DNA from: Acidimangrovimonas sediminis
GTDB taxonomy: Bacteria > Pseudomonadota > Alphaproteobacteria > Rhodobacterales > Rhodobacteraceae
DNA length: 64,000 nt
Assembly: GCF_002871005.1 (NCBI RefSeq)
Contig: NZ_PHSN01000005.1
Coordinates: 62,001-126,000, forward strand
Direction: 5' to 3'
Each line of letters opens with the position of its first letter. Within the stretch, counting starts at the first letter, position 1. The translations under genes were made by a program, and so were the position numbers. Below are positions 46,304-54,614 of the stretch, one piece after another. Under the pieces are notes generated by a model. That model saw only the letters and a program-made list of their open reading frames with translations. It was not told the DNA's origin and made no database searches.

Positions 46304-46720
46304 ATGCGGGGATTGGCGGAGTTCGAGGGGGTGTGGCGGATCGACCGGTCGATCGAGGATCGGCTGGCCGGGCAGGCCGGGCGGTTCGAGGGCCGCGCGG
46401 TGCTGGCGCCCGACGGGCCCGGCGCGCTGGTCTATGACGAGGAAGGGAGGCTGACGCTGGGCAACGCGCCCGCCATGGTCGCCACGCGGCGCTACTTCTG
46501 GCGGGCCGAGGCGGGGCGGATCGCGCTCAGCTTTGCCGACGGCCGCCCGTTCCACACCTTCGATCCGGGCGAGACCGCCCCGGCGGCGTTTCACGATTGT
46601 GCGCCCGACGCCTATGCCGTGCGCTACGACTTCTCGGACTGGCCCGTCTGGCGCGCGGTCTGGGAGGTGCGCGGTCCGCGCAAGGATTACCGGATGGAGA
46701 GCCTTTACCTGCGCGCCTGA
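46304..46720 (+). CDS. DUF6314-family protein
   Basis: A 138-aa protein of probable beta-barrel (lipocalin-like) fold: it begins EFEGVWRIDRSIEDR and ends with YRMESLYLRA, the DUF6314 pattern. HFD-type residues are in FHTFDPGE and HDCAPDAYAVRYDFSDWP. It is divergent from purB. The start at 46304 is the last ATG before the conserved part; the frame is open to 46226. Confidence 0.75.
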   Translation: MRGLAEFEGVWRIDRSIEDRLAGQAGRFEGRAVLAPDGPGALVYDEEGRLTLGNAPAMVATRRYFWRAEAGRIALSFADGRPFHTFDPGETAPAAFHDCAPDAYAVRYDFSDWPVWRAVWEVRGPRKDYRMESLYLRA

Positions 46721-47146
46721 GGATGCGCGAGGTGAGCGTTCGGGGGCTGCGTTCAGGTTCCGGCAGGCGGGCGCTCCGGGGAAAGCCTGCCCGTCGCTCC
46801 CCATCCTCGTGACGACGCGACCCGCGTCCTCCACGACACCGGGCTAGGTCTGCCATCCGACAGCCCCGAGCCGCGCCCGATCCTTGCCCCCAGGGGGCAT
46901 GGCGAGGTTGTCGCGCGCGCAGTCGTTGGCGGAAGGTGACCAGGTAATCCACCGGCCATGGGGCGACGGGCTGGCGCCCACCGGGGGCGGCGCTGCCCTC
47001 ATCGCTCCTGCCAGCACTACAGCCTCAGGGCCTCTCGCCAACGTGAGGTCCCGTGCGCGATTGTTTCATGTGCAACGAATTTTCTGAACGCTACCGTCAC
47101 CCCCGGAGGAGGCCGCCGCGGCGGCCATGACATATGGGGGGAGAAC
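46721..47146. other. 426-base intergenic region without a supported gene
   Basis: Several short frames cross it but none resembles a protein family or has a good ribosome site. It ends with a perfect 16-base palindrome GGCCGCCGCGGCGGCC at 47111-47126, just before the MFS gene leader. The less G/C-rich stretch 47060-47098 is the likeliest promoter location for the carrier gene. Confidence 0.5.
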
Positions 47147-48589
47147 ATGCGCGACATTGCGACGGACGGCCGGCATACGGCCCGGCACCTGAGGGCGCGG
47201 CTGGATCGCTTGCAGGTCTGGTCGATGGCACCGGCCTTCCTGGGGATCATCGGCCTGGGGTTCCTGTTCACCTTCTACGACATCTTCGACATCAACGTGT
47301 CGTTCATCCAGACCTGCACGCAGCTGGTGCCGGGCTGCACGCCGGAAAGCACGGTCAACTGGATCGGCCTGCCGGTGCTGCTGAACCTCGCGGGCTATGT
47401 CGTGGGAACGCTGGCGCTCAGCCCCGTGGCCGACCGGATCGGGCGGCGCAACATGCTGATGATCACCATGCTGATCACGGGGCTCGGGTCGCTCTATACC
47501 GCGCTGGCGCCGACATATGCGCATTTCGTCATGTCGCGCGTCGTGACCGGGGTGGGGATCGGCGCCGACCTCGCCATCGTCAACACCTATATCAACGAGG
47601 TCGCTCCGCGCCGCGCGCGGGCGCGATTCGCCACGGTGATCTTCATCATGTCGGCGCTGGGGGCCTTCCTCGGGATCTGGCTGGGCCTGTTCCTGACGAC
47701 GCCCGCCGCGCCCTGGCCCATGGGCCTGCCCTTCGCGATCGGCGGAGAGGGCTTTGCCGCGGGCTGGCGCTGGATGTACGGGGTCGGCGCGATCCTTGCG
47801 GGCGTGGCCATCCTGATGCGGGTGAAGCTGCCGGAATCGGCGCAATGGCTGATCCAGGCCGACCGTCTGGACGAGGCCCACGCGGTCGTCACCGGGATGG
47901 AGACCCGCGCCGCCCTGAAGGGCCCGCTGGCCGAGCCGGACACGGCCGCGATGCCCGACGAGATTCCCCGGATGTCGGCGACGCCGTTCCGCGACCTCTT
48001 CGGCAACCCGCTCTACCTGCGCCGGCTGATCCTGCTGCTGGGCGTATGGTTCATCGGCTACATCACCGTCTACGGCTTCGCCGCAGGCTTCACCTCGGTG
48101 CTGACCTCGCTGCATTACCCGCCGCCCGAGGCCGGCGTGATCGCGGCGGTCGGGACGCTGGGATTCATTGCCGAGGCGGTGATCATGTCGTGGATCGTCG
48201 AGCGGATGGAGCGGCGCTACTGGCTGCCGGTGGGCGCGGTGGTGACGCTGGCGGGGGCCGGGCTGATCGCGGTGGCGGGGGTGCATGTCGGCATGGCCTT
48301 CGCGGGGTCGATCCTGGTTTTCGCGGGGTTCAACCTCTGGGTTTCGCCGACCTATGCGCTGACGGCCGAGATGTTCCCGACGCGGGCACATTCCACCGGG
48401 TTCGCGTTGGTCGACGGGATCGGGCACCTCGGCGGCGGGTTCGGGATCATGGTGATCGCCCCGCTCCTGCCGCGGATGAGCGTGCTGGGCGCGCTGATGC
48501 TGGTCTCGGGCTTCCTCGTGGTGGCCGCGGTGCTGGTGCAGTTCACCCTGCACACCCGCAACCGGCACCTGCATGAGGTCTCTCCCTGA
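47147..48589 (+). CDS. MFS transporter (metabolite:proton symporter / sugar-porter type)
   Basis: A 480-aa inner-membrane carrier with about twelve spans. Motif A is seen as SPVADRIGRRNMLMI. The signature after span 4 is SRVVTGVGIGADLAIVN, then INEVAPRRARARF, typical of the sugar-porter and aromatic-acid symporter groups. The conserved late stretch is PTYALTAEMFPTRAHSTGFAL. GGGGGGAGA precedes the ATG. The substrate cannot be inferred. Confidence 0.88.
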   Translation: MRDIATDGRHTARHLRARLDRLQVWSMAPAFLGIIGLGFLFTFYDIFDINVSFIQTCTQLVPGCTPESTVNWIGLPVLLNLAGYVVGTLALSPVADRIGRRNMLMITMLITGLGSLYTALAPTYAHFVMSRVVTGVGIGADLAIVNTYINEVAPRRARARFATVIFIMSALGAFLGIWLGLFLTTPAAPWPMGLPFAIGGEGFAAGWRWMYGVGAILAGVAILMRVKLPESAQWLIQADRLDEAHAVVTGMETRAALKGPLAEPDTAAMPDEIPRMSATPFRDLFGNPLYLRRLILLLGVWFIGYITVYGFAAGFTSVLTSLHYPPPEAGVIAAVGTLGFIAEAVIMSWIVERMERRYWLPVGAVVTLAGAGLIAVAGVHVGMAFAGSILVFAGFNLWVSPTYALTAEMFPTRAHSTGFALVDGIGHLGGGFGIMVIAPLLPRMSVLGALMLVSGFLVVAAVLVQFTLHTRNRHLHEVSP

Positions 48590-48692
48590 GGCGGACGACC
48601 GGGGAGGGGGCCGGCTGCCGGGGCGAGACCCTTGCGCGGCGCCCCGATCCGGGGCACAACGCTTGAAAACGCAACCGCGAAGGAGACGCGAG

Positions 48693-49289
48693 ATGGCGCT
48701 TGCCGCTTCCCACAAGGTACTTGCCGAGAAACTGCTGCCCGCCGAGGGTTCCGCGCTGCGCCTCAAGCAGGTGGCGCTGGTCGCCGGCGGCGTCGCCGCG
48801 ATGATCGTGGCGGCCAAGATCCGGGTGCCGATGTGGCCGGTGAATGCCACGATGCAGACCTTCGTCGTGCTGACCATCGGCGCGGCCTATGGCATGCGCC
48901 TGGGCCTCCTGTCGATGCTGGGCTACCTCGCGCTCGGCGCACTGGGCTTTGGCGTCTTCACCGGGCAGGGCGCGGGCCTTGGCTACATGCTGGGCGCGAC
49001 CGGCGGCTACCTCGTGGGCTTTGCCGCTGCGGCGGGCGTCATGGGCGTTCTGGCGCGCCGCGGCTGGGACCGGTCCTTCGGTACCATGGCGCTGTCGATG
49101 GCGATCGGCCTGGCGCTGATCTACGGCTTCGGCCTGGCCTGGATGGCGGTGCTGTTCGCCGACAAGGGCGCGGCCTGGGTGCTGCAATACGGGCTGGTGA
49201 ACTTCCTGCCGTTCGAGGTTGCCAAGGTCGCGCTGGCGGCGCTGCTGTTCCCGGCCGCCTGGCGCCTGGTCGGCCGCGCCCGCGGCTGA
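48693..49289 (+). CDS. bioY: biotin transporter BioY
   Basis: Membrane-embedded biotin-binding S component (198 aa, about six spans). The family pattern includes AAKIRVPMWPVNATMQTFVVL, then GAAYGMRLGLLSMLGYLALGA and GATGGYLVGF. AAGGAG lies eight bases before the start. Ecf ATPase genes are not adjacent, so it works alone or with distant partners. A terminator follows. Confidence 0.92.
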   Translation: MALAASHKVLAEKLLPAEGSALRLKQVALVAGGVAAMIVAAKIRVPMWPVNATMQTFVVLTIGAAYGMRLGLLSMLGYLALGALGFGVFTGQGAGLGYMLGATGGYLVGFAAAAGVMGVLARRGWDRSFGTMALSMAIGLALIYGFGLAWMAVLFADKGAAWVLQYGLVNFLPFEVAKVALAALLFPAAWRLVGRARG

Positions 49290-49324
49290 TCCCGCCCCGA
49301 CGGCATTCGACAGGATCGAATTCG

Positions 49325-49353
49325 AAAGGCGCGTCCCCCGGGGCGCGCCTTTT
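49325..49353 (+). terminator. factor-independent terminator after bioY
   Basis: AAAGGCGCG pairs with CGCGCCTTT across a C/G-rich loop and is followed by a T-run, 36 bases after the bioY stop. Confidence 0.75.
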
Positions 49354-49386
49354 GCCTTGGCGGCGGCGCCCCGGGATGGGCAAGGC

Positions 49387-49438
49387 AGGGGGGCGCCGCT
49401 CCCCTTGGCCCCCCGGGAGTATTTTCGCCAAGATGAAG
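49387..49438 (+). repeat. intergenic repeat element, copy I
   Basis: Plus-strand copy with hairpin GGGGCG/CGCTCCCC-like arms, core CGGGAGTATTTTCG and tail CCAAGATGAAGAGG. It lies between bioY and the 3' end of a minus-strand methyltransferase gene. Confidence 0.75.
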
Positions 49439-49453
49439 AGGGGCGCGCGTCCG

Positions 49454-50218
49454 TCAGCGGCGTGAGAGCGAGACGGCGAGGGTGCGGTAGGGAAAGCGCA
49501 CCGTGGCGCCCTGAAGCTCGGCGAAGTCGCGCCGGAGCGCGAGGATCTCGTCGCGGACCGTCGCGCGGGTCTCGGGCGGCAGGGCGGCGATGAAGCTGAC
49601 CGACATCACGCGGTTCAGCACCACGTCCTCGAAGCTGCCGTCGTGGGTGTGGGTCGAATAGGCCTCGTGCATCGCGCCGAATTCGGGATGCGGAAAGACC
49701 TTGCGCCAGGCGCCGGTATGAAACCGCGGGGCGTCGCCCTCGTATGGGGTCATGATGCGGGTAAGCTCGGCCACCCAAGGCGTGGTTTCGTCGCGGATGT
49801 TCCACACGAGGCCCAGGCTGCCACCCTGGCGCAGGATGCGGGCGATCTCGTCCAGCGCCTCGGTCGTGGCGAACCAGTGGAAGGCCTGGGCGCAGATCAC
49901 CACATCGGCGGCCCCGCGTGCGAGGCCGGTCTCGTCGGCGGTCCCGCCCTGCACCGTGACCCCGGGGAGGGCGGCAGCGAGGGTGTCGCGCATCTCCGCC
50001 ACCGGCTCGACCGCGGTGACCTCGGCGCCGGTCCCGGCCAGCAGCCGGGTGAACTTGCCGGTGCCGGCGCCAAGCTCGACCACCCGCATTCCGGGCCCCA
50101 GCGCCATGCGGCCCAACAGCCACGCCTCCAGCTCGGGCGGATAGCCGGGGCGGCCCCGGGCATAGGTGTCGGAGGCGGCGGCATAGCCCGTTGCGGCGGC
50201 ATGGTGCAGGTCGGTCAT
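49454..50218 (-). CDS. class I SAM-dependent methyltransferase
   Basis: A 254-aa methyltransferase with motif I VVELGAGTGKFT, acidic motif AVEPVAEM, and ICAQAFHWFATTEALDEIARIL downstream. These are typical of the small-molecule (UbiE-like) methyltransferase fold. AAGGA precedes the ATG, which overlaps the rlmJ stop (ATGA). Substrate unknown. Confidence 0.87.
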   Translation of the reverse strand: MTDLHHAAATGYAAASDTYARGRPGYPPELEAWLLGRMALGPGMRVVELGAGTGKFTRLLAGTGAEVTAVEPVAEMRDTLAAALPGVTVQGGTADETGLARGAADVVICAQAFHWFATTEALDEIARILRQGGSLGLVWNIRDETTPWVAELTRIMTPYEGDAPRFHTGAWRKVFPHPEFGAMHEAYSTHTHDGSFEDVVLNRVMSVSFIAALPPETRATVRDEILALRRDFAELQGATVRFPYRTLAVSLSRR

Positions 50219-51009
50219 GGGGGTCCTTTCAATCCGGCGAAGAGGGCGCTGAGACGCCGCGCCTCGGCATCGAGGCCGAAGGGCGGGTTGACCACGAACA
50301 TCCCAGAGCCGGTCATGCCATGGCCGGGCCGCGCCGGGGGAAAGCCCACCTCGTGGCGCAGCGCCCCGGGAAAGGCCTGTTTCAATGCCGCCAGCATCGG
50401 CAGATGTGCGCGGCTGGTCAACAGTGGATACCACAGCATCAGGATACCCACGTTCCACTTGCGGTGCACCTGGGCCAGCATCTTCGGCAGCGTGGCGTAA
50501 TCGTCCTTCACCTCGTAGCTGGGGTCGACCAGCATCAGGCCCCGCCGCGGCTCGGGCGGGGTCAGCGACAGCGCCATCTCGGCGCCGTCCTGACGGATCA
50601 CCCGGGCGGGAAAGTCCGACATTGTCGCCTCCAGCGCGGCGTGCTCCTGCGGATGCAGCTCGGCCAGCGTCAGGTTGTCCTCGAACCGAAGCCCGAGGGC
50701 CGCGACGAGGGGGGAGCCGGGATAGGCATCCGCGCCGTGGCGCGCCCGGGTTCCGGCCAGCGCCCTGGCATAGGGGTGATCGGGAGGAAACCAGCCCCGG
50801 GCCTCGGCCACGGCGATGCCCTGCGCCGCCTCGCCGGTCTTGCGCGCCTCCTCGGCCGTGAGCCGGTAGAGACCGCGCCCCGAATGCGTCTCGAGATAGC
50901 TCAGCGGCTTGGGCTTCCGCGTCAGATAGGCGATCGTCCAGGCCAGCAGCGCGTGCTTGTGCACATCGGCCATGTTCCCGGCGTGATAGATATGCTGGTA
51001 GGAAAGCAT
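50215..51009 (-). CDS. rlmJ: 23S rRNA (adenine-N6) methyltransferase RlmJ
   Basis: Modifies A2030 of 23S rRNA (E. coli numbering). The 264-aa protein opens MLSYQHIYHAGNMADVHKH, the family hallmark. The catalytic motif IV reads VDPSYE, where the classic form is DPPY/F, so one proline is replaced by serine. GGGAGGA precedes the start. It is co-transcribed with the downstream methyltransferase. Confidence 0.92.
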   Translation of the reverse strand: MLSYQHIYHAGNMADVHKHALLAWTIAYLTRKPKPLSYLETHSGRGLYRLTAEEARKTGEAAQGIAVAEARGWFPPDHPYARALAGTRARHGADAYPGSPLVAALGLRFEDNLTLAELHPQEHAALEATMSDFPARVIRQDGAEMALSLTPPEPRRGLMLVDPSYEVKDDYATLPKMLAQVHRKWNVGILMLWYPLLTSRAHLPMLAALKQAFPGALRHEVGFPPARPGHGMTGSGMFVVNPPFGLDAEARRLSALFAGLKGPP

Positions 51010-51202
51010 CGGTCCTCCCGCGCCGTATTGCCCCCGCGGCATAGGCGGGGCGGTCCGGATTGGCAAGCGCGCGCCGACATCCCGCCCTGTCCCCGCCGAT
51101 CCAGATATCCCCGTCAACACTCCCGGGGACATTCCCCTTTCATTGTTCTGCAAATACGCAAGCGACGCCTCCACCCCCCGCCAGCGCCGGGCGAAGGCTC
51201 TC

Positions 51203-52444
51203 CTAGTCCGCCGTGAGGGCCGGCGTCGCTCCGGTCAGCCGGGTCTCGATCTTCGCGCCGCGCGACAGGGTGCGGTGCACCGGGCAACGGTCGGCGATCT
51301 CGATCAGCCGCCCGCGCTGCTCGGCGTCGAGCGGCCCGTCGAGGGTGATCACCCGGGTGAACCGGTCGAGCTTGTCGTCCTCGGTGCAATGAATGCAATC
51401 CTGCGCATGAACCTTGTCATGGGTCACGTCGACCCGGACATGGGCCAGCGGCCAGCCCTTGCGCCGCGCATACATCCGTATCGTCATCGAGGTGCAGGCA
51501 CCCAGCCCCGCGGCCAGGAACTGGTAGGGCGACATCCCACGGTTCGTCCCGCCATAGGCCTTGGGCTCGTCCGCCAGGGCATGGTGCACGGCGCCCGCGC
51601 TGATGTCCTGCAGGAAGCCGCGCGGATCGGCCTCGGACACCCGGGTCACACCCTCGGGCGCGCCGGGCGGCGGCGCTGGGGGCCTGAGGTCGAGATAGCG
51701 CGAGGCCCAGGCCGCGATCACCCCGGCGGCATATTCGGCATCCGCCCCGTCGCTGATCAGGTGATCGGCCTTGTCGAGGGTGACGAAGCTCTTGGGATGT
51801 TTCGCGGCGATGAAGATCCGCGTGGCATTCTCGATCCCCACGACCTCGTCCTCGGGCGCGTGCATCACCAGCAGCGCGCGCTTGAGATGGCCGAGGTCGG
51901 CGGTGATCGCGTCGCCGCAGACATCCTCGATGAAATCGCGCCCGATGCGGAACTTGCGCCCGGCCAGCGTGACCTCGGCCCAGCCCTCGGCGTCGATGCG
52001 TTCCAGCGCGCCCGCGAAGTTGCGCGCCACGTGGCCGGGGTCGTAGGGGGCGCCCAGCACCGCCACCGCCTTGGCCGAGGGAATCGACCGGGCCGCGCGG
52101 ATCGCCGCCGCCCCGCCAAGTGAATGTCCGATCAGCAGGGCCGGGGGCATGTCCCGGTCGGCAAGCGCCCCGGCCGCGGCGACCAGGTCTTCGACGTTCG
52201 AGGTGAAGGTGGCGTTCTCGAACTCGCCGCCAGAATGGCCGAGGCCGGTGACGTCGAACCGCAGCACCGCGATCCCCATCGCCGCAAGGCGCCGGGCGAT
52301 GCGCCGCGCCGCCAGGATGTCCTTGCCGCAGGTGAAGCAATGCGCGAACAGCGCGGTCGCAAGATGCGGCCCCTCGGGCAGGTCGAGCCGCGCGGCGAGG
52401 CGATCGCCCGCGTGGCCCGAAAAGATCATCTTCTCGGTCGGCAT
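51203..52444 (-). CDS. alpha/beta hydrolase fused to an OsmC-family domain
   Basis: A 413-aa two-domain protein. Residues 1-255 form an alpha/beta hydrolase: nucleophile serine in LLIGHSLGGAAA, acid in HAPEDEVV, histidine in DKADHLIS. Residues 270-413 form an OsmC-like domain with the redox cysteines in GACTSMTIRMYA and DRCPVHRTL, the pair used to reduce organic peroxides. The fusion links an esterase-type activity with a thiol peroxidase. The ribosome site is weak. Confidence 0.88.
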   Translation of the reverse strand: MPTEKMIFSGHAGDRLAARLDLPEGPHLATALFAHCFTCGKDILAARRIARRLAAMGIAVLRFDVTGLGHSGGEFENATFTSNVEDLVAAAGALADRDMPPALLIGHSLGGAAAIRAARSIPSAKAVAVLGAPYDPGHVARNFAGALERIDAEGWAEVTLAGRKFRIGRDFIEDVCGDAITADLGHLKRALLVMHAPEDEVVGIENATRIFIAAKHPKSFVTLDKADHLISDGADAEYAAGVIAAWASRYLDLRPPAPPPGAPEGVTRVSEADPRGFLQDISAGAVHHALADEPKAYGGTNRGMSPYQFLAAGLGACTSMTIRMYARRKGWPLAHVRVDVTHDKVHAQDCIHCTEDDKLDRFTRVITLDGPLDAEQRGRLIEIADRCPVHRTLSRGAKIETRLTGATPALTAD

Positions 52445-52726
52445 CTTTTTCGTCCCCTCTGCCGCGAACGTGCCGCGAAAGCGGCGCACCGGGCAAGCTT
52501 TGTGTGCCCATCTGACGACAAGGTGAGTTAGATGAAGACCTGCCGGACCGCCTGTCAACCGGCCTGTCGTCCGGGTAGGAAGGAGCCGGGGCGCGCACGG
52601 CCATGCGACACGGTCGCATCTTCGTGTGGTGCGGCTGGCGGGGCGGGAAAGGCAAGGTTCGGCTTGCATCGCGCGGCCTGCCGCGCAAGGAAGGACTGAG
52701 GGTTGCGAAGGGAACGGGGAAGCGGG

Positions 52727-53707
52727 ATGCGTGGGCGGGAGGGCCGGAGGGCGGAGACGGGCGTGGCGACCATCTGGACCGCGGGGCGGATCGCCCGTTT
52801 CGGGCGCCTGGCGCGCAGGGCGACCGGCGCACCCGCGGGCGGTGCCGCGCTGTGCCTCGGGCTTGCGCTGGGGCTGGCGGTGGCTCCGCTCCCGGGCCAT
52901 GCCGCGCCCGAGCGGACCGAATCCGTCACCTTCACCTATGGCCCCGACGGGCAGAGTGCGGTCAGCGGCCCTCTGACGGTGCACCTGACGCAGGCCGCGG
53001 ACGGGCTTGGATGGCACCTCGTGCTGATCAACGCCGAGGCCGCCGCCGCTGCGGCCGCCGCCGCAAAGGCCGCCGCCGCAAAACCGGCGGCACCGGGCAC
53101 CACGCCCGGCGACGGGGCGGCGACCGATGGCAAGAAGGCCGGGGCGGACGCGCCAGCCCCATCCGGCGCCCCGTCCAGCGCTCCGTCCGGAACTGCGGCC
53201 CCTGCACCCGACGCGGGCGTGGCAGGAAAGGAACCGGTGACGGGCGATCAACCCGGGGCGGCCCCGGCGGGGGCGTCCTCATCTTCTGCTGCCGCCTCAT
53301 CTTCGGCGGCGGCCCGGGCCACGGCCGCTTCGGCCGCCGCGGCGGCGGCTGCGGGGGCGGAACCGGGCACGGCCGAGGCTGATTTCCAGGGGCCGGAACC
53401 GGCGGAGCCGCGCCTTTCGGGCTGGAACCGGGTGACCTATTGCGGCCAGGAGGTGCTTTTGATCACGCTCCGCTATCCGCCGCCGCAACTGGCCGATACG
53501 CCGCAATATCTTTACGAGACCTTCGCCTTCCTGCCCGCCGTGCCGCGCTATCTCGACCGGGCCGAGGTGCCCTTTGCCGGGATCGCCCCGGCCCCGGCCG
53601 GCGGCAAGGTGCCCGATGGGGTGCATTATCCGCAGCCGGTGCTCGTCGCCTGCAAGCCCGGTAGCGGCGATGCCTACGACTTTCATTTCAAGACCTCGGG
53701 GAACTGA
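52727..53707 (+). CDS. exported Ala/Ser/Pro-rich protein of unknown function
   Basis: A 326-aa predicted secreted protein. After a long Arg-rich n-region comes a hydrophobic stretch (GAALCLGLALGLAVAPLPGHA) with likely cleavage before APE. A first small domain (SVTFTYGPDGQSAVSG, then WHLVLINAEA) is followed by about 120 residues of Ala, Pro, Gly and Ser, and then a C-terminal domain with two cysteines (VTYCGQEVLLITLRYPP, VLVACKPGSGDAYDFHFK). The low-complexity linker is probably flexible. One base separates its stop from the next start. Start choice uncertain (TTG 52703 also possible). Confidence 0.55.
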   Translation: MRGREGRRAETGVATIWTAGRIARFGRLARRATGAPAGGAALCLGLALGLAVAPLPGHAAPERTESVTFTYGPDGQSAVSGPLTVHLTQAADGLGWHLVLINAEAAAAAAAAAKAAAAKPAAPGTTPGDGAATDGKKAGADAPAPSGAPSSAPSGTAAPAPDAGVAGKEPVTGDQPGAAPAGASSSSAAASSSAAARATAASAAAAAAAGAEPGTAEADFQGPEPAEPRLSGWNRVTYCGQEVLLITLRYPPPQLADTPQYLYETFAFLPAVPRYLDRAEVPFAGIAPAPAGGKVPDGVHYPQPVLVACKPGSGDAYDFHFKTSGN

Positions 53708-53708
53708 G

Positions 53709-54581
53709 GTGGCGCAAGCCGGGGAGCAGGCCAGAGAGCAGGTCGGGGAGCAAGCCGGGGCGCAGGCGGGGGAGCAGGAGGCGCCGCCGGCGATCGTGCA
53801 GCGCGCGCTGCCCTTCGCGCCCTGGGCCGATCCGCGCACCCGGCGCCTGCCGGGGATCCTGCCACTGGCGCCGGACGATTGGCTGGAGGCCGACGATGCC
53901 TTCGCCGCCCAGATGGCCGAGCGTGATCGGCTGATCGCGGAGACACCTGCGACGGTCCACGCCCTGCTGCCCCGGGCAGAGCCCGCGGCGCGGGAACTGC
54001 TCGACACCGTGCTGGAGATCCTCACCGCGCGCCCCGGCTACCGGGTCGGGGCGGCCGAGGTGCTGCGTCCCGACGGAGCCTGCGTGCCCCTCGACCGCGC
54101 GGCGCCGCTGCTGACGCTGGGGCGGCTCTGCCAGGAGGATTTCTGCCTGCTCGAGGCCGAGGCGGCGGAGCATGCCCTCACCGGGGCGATCCTGTGCTTT
54201 CCCGCAAGCTGGACGCTGGCCGAGAAGATCGGGCGCCCGCTGATCGGCATTCACCGACCCGTCGATGTCTATGATGACGACCTCGCGCGGCGGGTGCAGC
54301 GGCTGTTCGACGCGATCCGGCCGGGGCGGGCGCTCTGGCGGCAGAACGCACTGCTCTATGCCGATCCGGCGTTGCACCATCCGCGGCGCGAAGACAGCCC
54401 CCGCGCGCGCCCCGCGGCGGATGCCGCCCGCTTTGTGCGGTCAGAGAAGCAATGCCTGGTGCGGCTGCCGAAGACGGGCGCGGTGGTGTTCTCGATCCAC
54501 ACCTATGTGGTCAGGGTCGAGGATCTGACGCCGGAACAGGCGCAGGCGCTGGCCGATCACCCGATCGGCCGGGCCGGCTGA
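53709..54581 (+). CDS. DUF3445 protein, haem-dependent oxidative N-demethylase (HODM) family
   Basis: A 290-aa protein starting at GTG one base after the previous stop. The family (DUF3445) includes the PAS-fold haem enzyme that demethylates dimethylamine. Supporting stretches are LPFAPWADPRTRRLPGILPL, LLTLGRLCQEDFCLLE, and ILCFPASWTLAEKIGRPL, then GIHRPVDVYDDDLARRV. RQNALLYADPALHH and FSIHTYVVRVEDL follow. The first 25 residues are a Gln/Glu/Gly repeat (GEQAREQVGEQAGAQAGEQ) outside the fold. The usual reductase partner subunits are not next to it, so dimethylamine activity is not assured. Confidence 0.75.
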   Translation: MAQAGEQAREQVGEQAGAQAGEQEAPPAIVQRALPFAPWADPRTRRLPGILPLAPDDWLEADDAFAAQMAERDRLIAETPATVHALLPRAEPAARELLDTVLEILTARPGYRVGAAEVLRPDGACVPLDRAAPLLTLGRLCQEDFCLLEAEAAEHALTGAILCFPASWTLAEKIGRPLIGIHRPVDVYDDDLARRVQRLFDAIRPGRALWRQNALLYADPALHHPRREDSPRARPAADAARFVRSEKQCLVRLPKTGAVVFSIHTYVVRVEDLTPEQAQALADHPIGRAG

Positions 54582-54614
54582 CAGCCCGTCGCCTGGTGCT
54601 AGGCGGGGTGCGCG

